Positions 6,398 through 12,838 of a DNA stretch of 13,762 nucleotides are shown here, in pieces. The stretch lies in NCBI GenBank assembly GCA_029261435.1, contig JAJDBI010000042.1:1-13762 (forward strand). The letters run 5' to 3'. Made by a program: the position numbers and the translations under genes. The number at the start of each line of letters is the position of its first letter. Position 1 is the stretch's first letter. The stretch is from Nitrospinaceae bacterium (GTDB taxonomy: Bacteria; Nitrospinota; Nitrospinia; Nitrospinales; VA-1). Under the pieces are notes generated by a model. It did not search any database, was not told where the DNA came from, and saw only the letters and a program-made list of their open reading frames with translations.

Positions 6398-6856
6398 TTA
6401 AAGAACTTCTGGGGGAGGGGCTTGCGAATTCAGGTCTTGCTGGATGGTTGAAAAAAATCCATCGACCAATTTAAAAGAAAAATTGCTTAAACCTGCAATA
6501 CAAGAGGAATTATCAATATTATCTTTGTGAAAAGAATGTGAGGGGGTTGCCCCGTCTGTTTTACCACCACAGTCCACAGAAAACCGATGTGTTGTATCGT
6601 ATCGGGCTGGCTGGACGGAGTGGGGACAAAAACCACCTTTATGCTGGTGGTTATTCAATAGACAATGAGCTGATTTGCCTTCTTGCTTCTTATCAAAAGG
6701 AGAGACAAGAGATTGCTCGTGCCCACCATGATAAGGAGAGACAAGAGCGTGCTCGTGCCCACCATGATGATGCCCCTTCATACTGGCAAAAACCTCAGAG
6801 GGACCCATAAAGGTGACAAACAAAAATGATAAGATTAAAAATCTAAAATGAGACAT
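6398..6856 (-). CDS. Small exported His/Cys-rich protein, probable metal binder
   Basis: I do not recognise a named family. The 152-residue product starts with a signal peptide (cleavage near VFA-S, residue 24). The mature part opens with a His cluster: residues 29-31, 34, 36, 43 and 46 are histidines. This cluster comprises a 12-residue tandem repeat, HGGHEHALVSPY then HGGHEQSLVSPF (31-54). A motif C65-L-L-N-N-H70-Q-H72 followed by C77-P-H79 comes next, then single cysteines at 96 and 119 and a Pro-rich tail (APPPEVL). The composition suggests periplasmic or surface binding of a transition metal such as copper, zinc or nickel. It precedes a TonB-dependent receptor gene, an arrangement also seen for small metal-related proteins beside copper receptors. 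No good ribosome site is seen before the ATG at 6856; a sigma70-like promoter lies just upstream. Confidence 0.72.
   Translation of the reverse strand: MSHFRFLILSFLFVTFMGPSEVFASMKGHHHGGHEHALVSPYHGGHEQSLVSPFDKKQEGKSAHCLLNNHQHKGGFCPHSVQPARYDTTHRFSVDCGGKTDGATPSHSFHKDNIDNSSCIAGLSNFSFKLVDGFFSTIQQDLNSQAPPPEVL
6697..6768. repeat. Two tandem 36-base repeats inside the His-rich gene
   Basis: Units 6697-6732 and 6733-6768 abut and match at 34 of 36 positions, the difference being AT versus CG at the 16th and 17th bases. Each unit is exactly twelve codons and encodes HGGHE-x-x-LVSP-x. The near identity points to a recent in-frame duplication. One copy has His at the sixth residue and the other Gln. Confidence 0.9.
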
Positions 6857-6883
6857 TAGCTAAATTTATTTAAAAAGGCTCGC

Positions 6884-6913
6884 AATGTAAACACTTATAT
6901 TCAGAAATGTCAA
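6884..6913 (-). promoter_or_regulatory. Candidate sigma70 promoter for the His-rich gene
   Basis: A consensus -35 box TTGACA (6913-6908) is followed after 18 bases by TACATT (6889-6884), matching four of six bases of the -10 consensus. Transcription would begin near 6877, giving a leader of about 20 bases before the ATG at 6856. TGTAAA (6886-6891) and TTTACA (6920-6925) form an inverted pair flanking the -35 box, which could be part of an operator. The fit is reasonable but not verified. Confidence 0.45.
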
Positions 6914-7002
6914 ATCTCATTTACAATGAGGCTTCCACAAACCATTGACTGAACACCAGTTGCTAGAGTCTTGTTTGTGAGAATTTCTGATTTCAGGCTG
7001 GA

Positions 7003-7551
7003 TTATTCTGATTGAAATATACGCAAGGATTTCAGATGAGCCAGAGAAGAACGAAGCGTTTCTTTTGTTTTTCCTGCCAGGAAGTTCCCTCTTAAGTCGA
7101 GCTTTTTCAGTTTTGGAAAATTTTTCGAATGAGCCAGGGCTAGAGCACCCGCATCGCGGACTTCATTCCACCCCAACTGCAACACCTCAAGCTTGGGAAA
7201 ACTGGAAGAGTTTGCCAAGGCAGTGGTGCCTTCATCTGCAAAAAAATTATGTTTCAGGATCAGGGTTTTGAGTTTTGGTAGAGGCGGGGTTTGAGCCAGA
7301 ACTTCGGCTCCGGTGGGACTGATATCGTTGTATCTCAGATCGAGCTTTTTAAGTTTTTTTATGAAAACCTGTTTGAGGAGAATTTTTAGTCCTTCATCGC
7401 CTATCTTTTTCCCCGAGAGGTTTAATACCTTGCCTCCTCTGGACAGGTTTTCAGCAAAGAGCTTTTCATAATCAACCGGCTCGGAGAAGCTGATTTGAGG
7501 CTCACCCCAACTCACCGGAAAAAGAAAGAGCAGGAAAAGAAACGTTCGCAT
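7003..7551 (-). CDS. Exported leucine-rich-repeat protein (ribonuclease-inhibitor type)
   Basis: The 182-residue product begins with a short hydrophobic signal peptide (MRTFLFLLFLFPVSWG, cleavage near residue 16). It then carries about five leucine-rich repeats of 27 residues, seen at 43 (LNLSGKKIGDEG), 67 (LKKLDLRYNDISPTG), 94 (LKTLILKHNFFADEG), 121 (LEVLQLGWNEVRDAG) and 148 (LKKLDLRGNFLAG). The pattern LxxLxLxxNxxxxxG with A-rich helices is the ribonuclease-inhibitor type, which forms a horseshoe for protein binding. It starts eight bases after the stop of a second LRR gene, so the two are surely co-transcribed and probably paralogous. This copy is exported while its neighbour is not. The ligand is unknown. 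Confidence 0.83.
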   Translation of the reverse strand: MRTFLFLLFLFPVSWGEPQISFSEPVDYEKLFAENLSRGGKVLNLSGKKIGDEGLKILLKQVFIKKLKKLDLRYNDISPTGAEVLAQTPPLPKLKTLILKHNFFADEGTTALANSSSFPKLEVLQLGWNEVRDAGALALAHSKNFPKLKKLDLRGNFLAGKTKETLRSSLAHLKSLRIFQSE

Positions 7552-7559
7552 TGGAAAAA

Positions 7560-8144
7560 TTAATCCTCTGAGTCCCCGTCCCTGGCGGCTCGGGCCTTGA
7601 GTTCCTCCCAGCTGTTTATCAAATCTTCGTCATCTTCATCTGTGACCTCTTCATAAAAGAAATCTTTCAGGTCATCCACATGGAGATGGCAAAGCCGGGT
7701 GCGGCATTTTGCCTTTTGAAGTGATTCGATCCCCTCACGCCGGATTCGGTTTGAGGTGATGAACAAATGTTTCAGTTTTGAGAGTGTCTGCGATTCAGCA
7801 ATCGCAATGGCCCCTTCATCTTCGACCAGATTGCCATACAGACTGAGTTTTTTCAGATTACTCATGTGAGGTGATTCGGCTATTGCCTTGACCCCATCAT
7901 CGCTGATGACATTGCCGTAAATATCCAGATCGGTCAGGTACTTGAATTTTTCCGAATTGGCAATCGCGGCAATTCCTTCATCGCTGATATTATTGTTAGG
8001 CAGTATCAGTCTTTTCAGTTTGCGAAGACTTTTGGATTCAGACAACTTAATAGCTCCCTTATCTCCAATCTGCTGGTTGCTCAAATCGAGACTTTTTTTA
8101 TCTGGAGTCAAAAACTGCTTGATAAGATATTCAACACTTGCCAC
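7560..8144 (-). CDS. Cytosolic leucine-rich-repeat protein with acidic tail
   Basis: The 194-residue product has no signal peptide. Five repeats of about 27 residues start near 18 (SLDLSNQQIGDKG), 45 (RLILPNNNISDEG), 72 (DLDIYGNVISDDG), 99 (KLSLYGNLVEDEG) and 126 (HLFITSNRIRREG), again of ribonuclease-inhibitor type. After the repeats comes C147/C152 and an acidic tail (EEVTDEDDED near 165-174, ending DGDSED). I use the GTG at 8144: AGAGG stands nine bases upstream. The ATG seven bases further out is in another frame and stops after six codons. It is the first gene of a two-gene unit with the exported LRR protein. Such proteins generally mediate protein-protein contacts; no partner is evident. 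Confidence 0.82.
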   Translation of the reverse strand: MASVEYLIKQFLTPDKKSLDLSNQQIGDKGAIKLSESKSLRKLKRLILPNNNISDEGIAAIANSEKFKYLTDLDIYGNVISDDGVKAIAESPHMSNLKKLSLYGNLVEDEGAIAIAESQTLSKLKHLFITSNRIRREGIESLQKAKCRTRLCHLHVDDLKDFFYEEVTDEDDEDLINSWEELKARAARDGDSED

Positions 8145-8189
8145 GACCCATTACCTCTTCACATGTTAAAAGGGAGAATTTATATTGTA

Positions 8190-8198
8190 ATTATAGCA
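8190..8198 (-). promoter_or_regulatory. Extended -10 promoter for the LRR gene pair
   Basis: The minus strand reads TGCTATAAT, an exact extended -10 motif (TGnTATAAT), 14 bases past the stop codon of the purine permease. No good -35 box is seen, as is common for extended -10 promoters. Transcription would start near 8183 and leave a leader of about 40 bases before the GTG at 8144. Confidence 0.5.
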
Positions 8199-8212
8199 CA
8201 TCCGTTCAAACT

Positions 8213-9556
8213 TTAACCGGGGAGCATGATATATCGAACGAGGAACAAGACAGCGATCATTGCCATTACCGGGTGAACTTCTGAAGTCTTACCGGAAAAG
8301 ATCTTTGTAAGAGGATAAGTGATAAAACCCAAAGCCATACCATCGGCGATACTATAGGTCAAGGGCATGCCTGCAAAGGTCAAAAATGCAGGAAGTGCCT
8401 CATCCCATTTACTCCAGTCTATCCGGGTAAGGTTAGAGACCATGAGACAACCAACAATGATAAGCACTGGAGCAGTAACAGGATAGAGTGTCCTCCCGAT
8501 CTCCGGGGTATAGCCCCCTCCGATCATTTCAGCTACGGGAGAAAAGAAAAGGGCCAGCAAAAAAAAAATTGCGACCACAACAGCAGTGAGACCCGTACGA
8601 CCTCCTTCTGCCACACCTGTTGAGCTTTCTATGTAGCACACCACTGTTGAGGTTCCCATTGTGGCTCCTGCGGTAGTGGCAATGGCATCCGGCAAAAAAG
8701 CGCGGGTCGCACGAGGCAATTTTCCATTCTCCAGAAGTCCTGCCTGCTGGCTGACTCCTACAAGGGTACCTGCTGTATCAAACAGATCCACAAAAACGAA
8801 AACAAAAATCACCGTGATCAATCCCAGTTCAAGTGCTCCCACAACATCCATTTTCATGAGTGTCGGTCCCATATCAGGGGGCAGGGAAACCAATCCATGA
8901 TAACTCACCAGCCCAAAGGGAAGACCCAGTAAAGTCAGCACAAGCATGCCTATTAAAATTGCTCCTTTGACTTTTCTATACAGCAGAACAGAGATCAGGA
9001 CCAAACCCAAAAGGGTGACCAATACAGGGAGGCTTTTAAGACTTCCGAGTGTTACCAACGTTGCAGGATCTTCTACAACCAACCCGCCCTGGACAAATCC
9101 AATAAAGGCAATGAACAGCCCAATACCTGCAGCGATCCCGCTTTTCAGGAAATCGGGAATCAGGTTCAAGATAAACTCACGTACTCTTAAAACAGTGAGG
9201 ACAATTAAAATGAGGCCCGAGCAAAAAACGGCTCCTAAAGCTTGTTCCCAGGGAATTCCCTGGCCGATAACAACGGTATAGGTGAAGTAGAAATTGATTC
9301 CCATTCCGGGAGCAAGAGCAATCGGGTAGTTTGCCCACAGGCCCATTATCATGCATCCCAAAGCAGCAGAAATACAGGTGGCCGTCATCACAGCCCCAAA
9401 ATCCATTCCGGTTTCAGAGAGGACAGCAGGTTGGACAAAAATGATGTACGAGGCAGTCAGAAAGGTGGCGAGTCCCGCTCTGATTTCAGTAGGGATGTCC
9501 GTCCCGTTTTGGGTTAATAGAAAAAACTGGTCGATTCGATGTTTAAAAGGTTTCAA
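8213..9556 (-). CDS. NCS2-family purine permease (AzgA/PbuG type)
   Basis: This inner-membrane protein of about 447 residues belongs to the AzgA-like branch of nucleobase-cation symporters, which import adenine, guanine or hypoxanthine with protons. Nearly the whole chain is hydrophobic, with 12-14 membrane segments expected. Family hallmarks are RAGLATFLTASYIIFVQP near the N-terminus, ALAPGMGINFYF in the third helix region, DLFDTAGTLVGV in the middle and ESSTGVAEGGRTGLTAV after it. The length matches the family. Two TTG codons stand in a row at 9559 and 9556; GGGGAG lies three bases before the first and six before the second, so I prefer the second. No ATG is near. It follows the DHH-CBS-nucleotidyltransferase gene by about 33 bases, suggesting co-transcription. 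Which purine it carries cannot be decided. Confidence 0.93.
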   Translation of the reverse strand: MKPFKHRIDQFFLLTQNGTDIPTEIRAGLATFLTASYIIFVQPAVLSETGMDFGAVMTATCISAALGCMIMGLWANYPIALAPGMGINFYFTYTVVIGQGIPWEQALGAVFCSGLILIVLTVLRVREFILNLIPDFLKSGIAAGIGLFIAFIGFVQGGLVVEDPATLVTLGSLKSLPVLVTLLGLVLISVLLYRKVKGAILIGMLVLTLLGLPFGLVSYHGLVSLPPDMGPTLMKMDVVGALELGLITVIFVFVFVDLFDTAGTLVGVSQQAGLLENGKLPRATRAFLPDAIATTAGATMGTSTVVCYIESSTGVAEGGRTGLTAVVVAIFFLLALFFSPVAEMIGGGYTPEIGRTLYPVTAPVLIIVGCLMVSNLTRIDWSKWDEALPAFLTFAGMPLTYSIADGMALGFITYPLTKIFSGKTSEVHPVMAMIAVLFLVRYIMLPG

Positions 9557-9589
9557 CAAAATCTCCCCGCACCCGGAAGTTTTTAATCT

Positions 9590-12208
9590 TCAGGACTTCA
9601 GAAACTGCTCTTCAACCAGAGCAACTTCTTCTTCCCTGGTGCTCACGCTACCCATAACCCGCGCTTCTCGAAGCGCATTGAGAACAGACTGAAAAACCGG
9701 TCCGGGTTCCATTCCCATTTCCACCAGATCGTCCCCCGTCAAAGCTGGTTCCGCCTTGCCCTGATACTGCGAAAAATAAATATTCGCATACTGATTGAGT
9801 CGGTCCGTGGAAGATAATGCAATCAAAAATACCACCGCCTCAACCGAAAGGTTGGCAAAGGCATGATAAATCTCTTTCGGTCCCCACTCTTTATCGGGTA
9901 CCAGTAGCTCCAAATTTTCACGGCAGTGGATTCTATCCACCTGCAATGAATTTTTCATGCGTGTTGGCAGATGCAGACGATCTGCCGCTTTTAAAAACAC
10001 ATCTTCTTTTAAAGAATAAAATAATCCCAGAAAATAGACATACCAGACATCCGGCTTGTCAGCGGTAATCACCCTGTCTGCCCAGGAGAATACAGACTCC
10101 AGCCTTTCAAGGACTTCAAGGTCTTTGGGAGCTAGCAACATTTCTGGCGAAATAAACTGAAACAGGTTAAGCTCCTGCATCCTGCGTATGCAATTCATCG
10201 GGCTTTTCTCATTGAGCAGCAGCTTGATCTCGTTAAACAAACGTGTTCCGCTTAAAGAATCCACCAGACGTTTTTTGATGGTATTTCGCATAAAGGCTTC
10301 AGCCTGCTTACCCATCTTAAAACCAAACCTTTGTTCAAATCGTATGGCCCTGAATAACCGGCAAGGGTCTTCAATAAAACTCAAACTATGCAGGACATGA
10401 ATCTCTCTGTTTCGTAAATCCCTTTCACCGTTGAAAAAATCGATCAGGCAAAAAGCATTGATTCCAGTCAGCTTCACCGCCATGCTATTCACGGTGAAGT
10501 CACGACGAAAAAGGTCTGACTTGACGGAGCTTCTTTCCACCGTGGGCAAAGCACCGGGATGCTTATAATATTCCATGCGGGCTGTGGCTACATCTATGCG
10601 ATAGCCATCGGGAAAAATCACGACAGAGGTTCCAAACTTTTCGTGAGAGGTCACCCTGCCGCCAAATTCTTCAGCAAGACAGGATGCAAAAGGAATTCCC
10701 TCCCCTTCCACGACGACATCAATGTCCTGGTTAGGGATATTCAAAAGCAGGTCCCGGACAAAACCACCCACCGCATAAACTGACACGTTCAAACGATCGC
10801 CAATTTGAGCAATGCATTCGAGATGTTTGAAAACATCCTTATCCAGCCTCTCCTTGATCAGGCTTTTCAAGCTCTTCTGGGTTCCCGCTCGGCCATGAAA
10901 TGAAACTGATCTGGCCCCTTGCTCCAGGCCATCATGCAAAACCCGAAGCAAATCTCCTCGACTCACCACTCCGATCAACTTATTCTCAGGGTCGACAACT
11001 GGAATGAGTTTCTGTTTTTCTTCAATCACCAGAGGGATCACCGACTTGAAATAAGCATCTGGCGATGTAACCGCAAAACGACTTATCATCATGTCTTCGG
11101 CGCGGTCTTTTCCCATAGCATGGTGAATGGCTTTTTCTACAATCTGCCGGGTGATCAGTCCTACTGGCTTATCTCCCGACAAAATCGGAAGAGTGTTCAA
11201 ATTATAAAGGGTCAGTTTATTTTCAACAGACTCAATGGTATCGTCGACATCCGCAGCAATAGCCGGGGCATGCATGATATCTTTGATACGGCTCAAAGGC
11301 TGGACAAGACGTTCCAGTTCACCAAGCAGTTTTTCTTTCGCCTGAGCCAGAGTGAGTTCCTTAATGGTGGCAGACGCTGCACTACCATGACCGCCTCCTC
11401 CGAAAACCTGAGCCATCTCCCCGACATTAACTTCTGCGATACTGCTACGCGCAATCAAATAGATTCTCTTGTCCAACCTCACCAGAGCAAACACTGACGC
11501 AAGATTTTCCATGTCCACAATGTTTTGGACCACATAGGCCAGATCTCTGACAAAATGATCAGAAGATGCGGTGACGAGAGTGATCTCAACTCCGTTGACA
11601 ACATGACTTTCCAGGCTGGACACGAGTTCATTGAAAATATCAAGTTGCTCTGAATTTAATCTTTGCCGCATAAAACTGGAAACCCGGCTCAAGTCTGCTC
11701 CCCGTTTAACCAGATCACTTGCAGCTATCAAATCTTCTGAAGTGGTCGAGACAGTGATCAGCGAGTGGGTATCCTGATAAATGCCAAGAACCATCAAGGT
11801 GCATTCTTCCGGAGAGAGAGACACATTTTTCTCAAGCAGAATTTCGTGGAGAATCGTGGTGGAAGCCCCTCTTTTTTTGATCACAGCCTGTTCAACTTTA
11901 ATTTCCGACTCCGGGTGATGATCATAAATATGAACTTCCACGCTCGTGTCATCCATCAGGGGAGCAAAAACTCCTATCCTTTCCGGCGCATGGGTATCCA
12001 CCACCACCAAAAGCCTGACCTGATCTAAAGGAACATCTTTAATTCGGGTGAACTCAAGAAGAGGGCTCCCCTCTTTCAAAAACTCTTCAACCAAACCCTC
12101 TGCGGACCCCGGAAGAACCAGATGGGCCTCGGGATACAGCTTTTTCGCCGCCATCATAGAGGCAAGGCAATCAAAGTCTGCATTCAAATGTGTTGTGATG
12201 ACTTGCAT
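9590..12208 (-). CDS. DHH phosphoesterase - CBS pair - tRNA nucleotidyltransferase fusion
   Basis: The 872-residue fusion has three parts. Residues 1-305 form a DHH/DHHA1 phosphoesterase with His7, Asp11, Asp13, Asp71, DHH at 96-98, Asp146 and GGGGH at 270-274, so its metal site looks complete; relatives degrade short RNAs or cyclic dinucleotides. Residues about 308-425 form two CBS domains, usually nucleotide sensors. Residues about 460-872 form a class II poly(A) polymerase/CCA-adding domain with GGFVRD (481-486), the catalytic pair Asp495/Asp497 (DID) and RRDFTVN (568-574), followed by the helical neck and body. The last part adds nucleotides to tRNA 3' ends in the cytosol. The same domain order is known in Aquifex and several other bacteria, where split CC- and A-adding enzymes occur; sequence does not say which activity this one has. 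The ATG at 12208 has no strong ribosome site. Confidence 0.94.
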   Translation of the reverse strand: MQVITTHLNADFDCLASMMAAKKLYPEAHLVLPGSAEGLVEEFLKEGSPLLEFTRIKDVPLDQVRLLVVVDTHAPERIGVFAPLMDDTSVEVHIYDHHPESEIKVEQAVIKKRGASTTILHEILLEKNVSLSPEECTLMVLGIYQDTHSLITVSTTSEDLIAASDLVKRGADLSRVSSFMRQRLNSEQLDIFNELVSSLESHVVNGVEITLVTASSDHFVRDLAYVVQNIVDMENLASVFALVRLDKRIYLIARSSIAEVNVGEMAQVFGGGGHGSAASATIKELTLAQAKEKLLGELERLVQPLSRIKDIMHAPAIAADVDDTIESVENKLTLYNLNTLPILSGDKPVGLITRQIVEKAIHHAMGKDRAEDMMISRFAVTSPDAYFKSVIPLVIEEKQKLIPVVDPENKLIGVVSRGDLLRVLHDGLEQGARSVSFHGRAGTQKSLKSLIKERLDKDVFKHLECIAQIGDRLNVSVYAVGGFVRDLLLNIPNQDIDVVVEGEGIPFASCLAEEFGGRVTSHEKFGTSVVIFPDGYRIDVATARMEYYKHPGALPTVERSSVKSDLFRRDFTVNSMAVKLTGINAFCLIDFFNGERDLRNREIHVLHSLSFIEDPCRLFRAIRFEQRFGFKMGKQAEAFMRNTIKKRLVDSLSGTRLFNEIKLLLNEKSPMNCIRRMQELNLFQFISPEMLLAPKDLEVLERLESVFSWADRVITADKPDVWYVYFLGLFYSLKEDVFLKAADRLHLPTRMKNSLQVDRIHCRENLELLVPDKEWGPKEIYHAFANLSVEAVVFLIALSSTDRLNQYANIYFSQYQGKAEPALTGDDLVEMGMEPGPVFQSVLNALREARVMGSVSTREEEVALVEEQFLKS

Positions 12209-12247
12209 GGATTTCGGAATCTGTTTTTAATTTCCGTTATGATCGAT

Positions 12248-12266
12248 AATAGGAGTTTATCCTATT
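12248..12266. repeat. Hairpin between the DsbD-alpha-like gene and the DHH-CCA gene
   Basis: AATAGGA (12248-12254) and TCCTATT (12260-12266) form a perfect 7-bp stem around GTTTA. It lies in the 104-base gap upstream of the nucleotidyltransferase fusion. No T tract follows on the minus strand (it reads ATCGATC), so it is not a good intrinsic terminator. A second small inverted repeat, GCCAA/TTGGC, lies just after the DsbD-like stop codon near 12298-12309. Confidence 0.35.
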
Positions 12267-12312
12267 GTATCTAAATAAGGAAAGGCGATTCTTTCAGCCA
12301 AGTTTGGCGCTG

Positions 12313-12828
12313 CTATTTCCTGACACCCACACGAACCGGGCTGTCAAAAGGAATGCTTTGAGGAAGAGTGCAAAGGTTATTGTCGCAGGCCCGGTATAAC
12401 AGCTTGCCCTTTATGGAGTAGTTCCCCGACCTGGAGTCCTCGGGAACACGAAAACTATTGTGAAACTCAGCAGTGGTGACATGACCTTTGACAAGTTTTT
12501 GCTGCGCGTCGTCCTGAATCAGCCGGGTTGGAGATTCCTGCCAGTATTTGTGACTTTCGAAAATATTGTCCTCGAGCACAATCTGAGTTGCCAGCAATTC
12601 ATTGCCATCCATAGGTTGCAGGGAATAAATATGCCAACCTTCCTCAATTTGGACAGACATGTATAACTTGAAACGATCGCCCGGATAAGCAAGGCCTCTA
12701 TCCATCATCAAACTTAATTTTATGCCGGGACCGGTTGAGGCACTTGGACTGGAAAACGGAGAAGGTTCTGTAAATGCCAGAACTGGAGTAATCAATCCAG
12801 CCAGAATAAAAATCAGTATTCTGATCAT
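12313..12828 (-). CDS. Stand-alone DsbD alpha-type (N-terminal) domain protein
   Basis: The 171-residue exported protein has a signal peptide (cleavage near VLA-F, residue 18) and then one immunoglobulin-like domain like the N-terminal alpha domain of the thiol:disulfide interchange protein DsbD. That domain passes electrons to periplasmic partners. Recognisable parts are YPGDRFKLYMSVQIEEGWHI (48-67), YSLQPMDG and LLYRACDNNLCTLP (143-156). Cys148 and Cys153 match the redox cysteines, though four residues separate them where E. coli DsbD has five. The membrane and C-terminal thioredoxin parts of DsbD are missing, so the full length is this one domain. The ATG stands ten bases after the stop of the DsbA-like gene, so the two are co-transcribed and probably act together on periplasmic thiols. 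No clear ribosome site is seen, which fits translational coupling. Confidence 0.83.
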   Translation of the reverse strand: MIRILIFILAGLITPVLAFTEPSPFSSPSASTGPGIKLSLMMDRGLAYPGDRFKLYMSVQIEEGWHIYSLQPMDGNELLATQIVLEDNIFESHKYWQESPTRLIQDDAQQKLVKGHVTTAEFHNSFRVPEDSRSGNYSIKGKLLYRACDNNLCTLPQSIPFDSPVRVGVRK

Positions 12829-12838
12829 GGCAAAGAAG

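Noticed and set aside
6697..6768. Possible CRISPR-like repeat array
   Set aside because: The two 36-base units abut without spacers and lie in frame within a coding sequence.
10919..11497. 192-codon plus-strand open frame opposite the DHH-CBS region
   Set aside because: It lies wholly antisense to a gene with clear catalytic motifs, has no recognisable domain and has a composition typical of an antisense frame.
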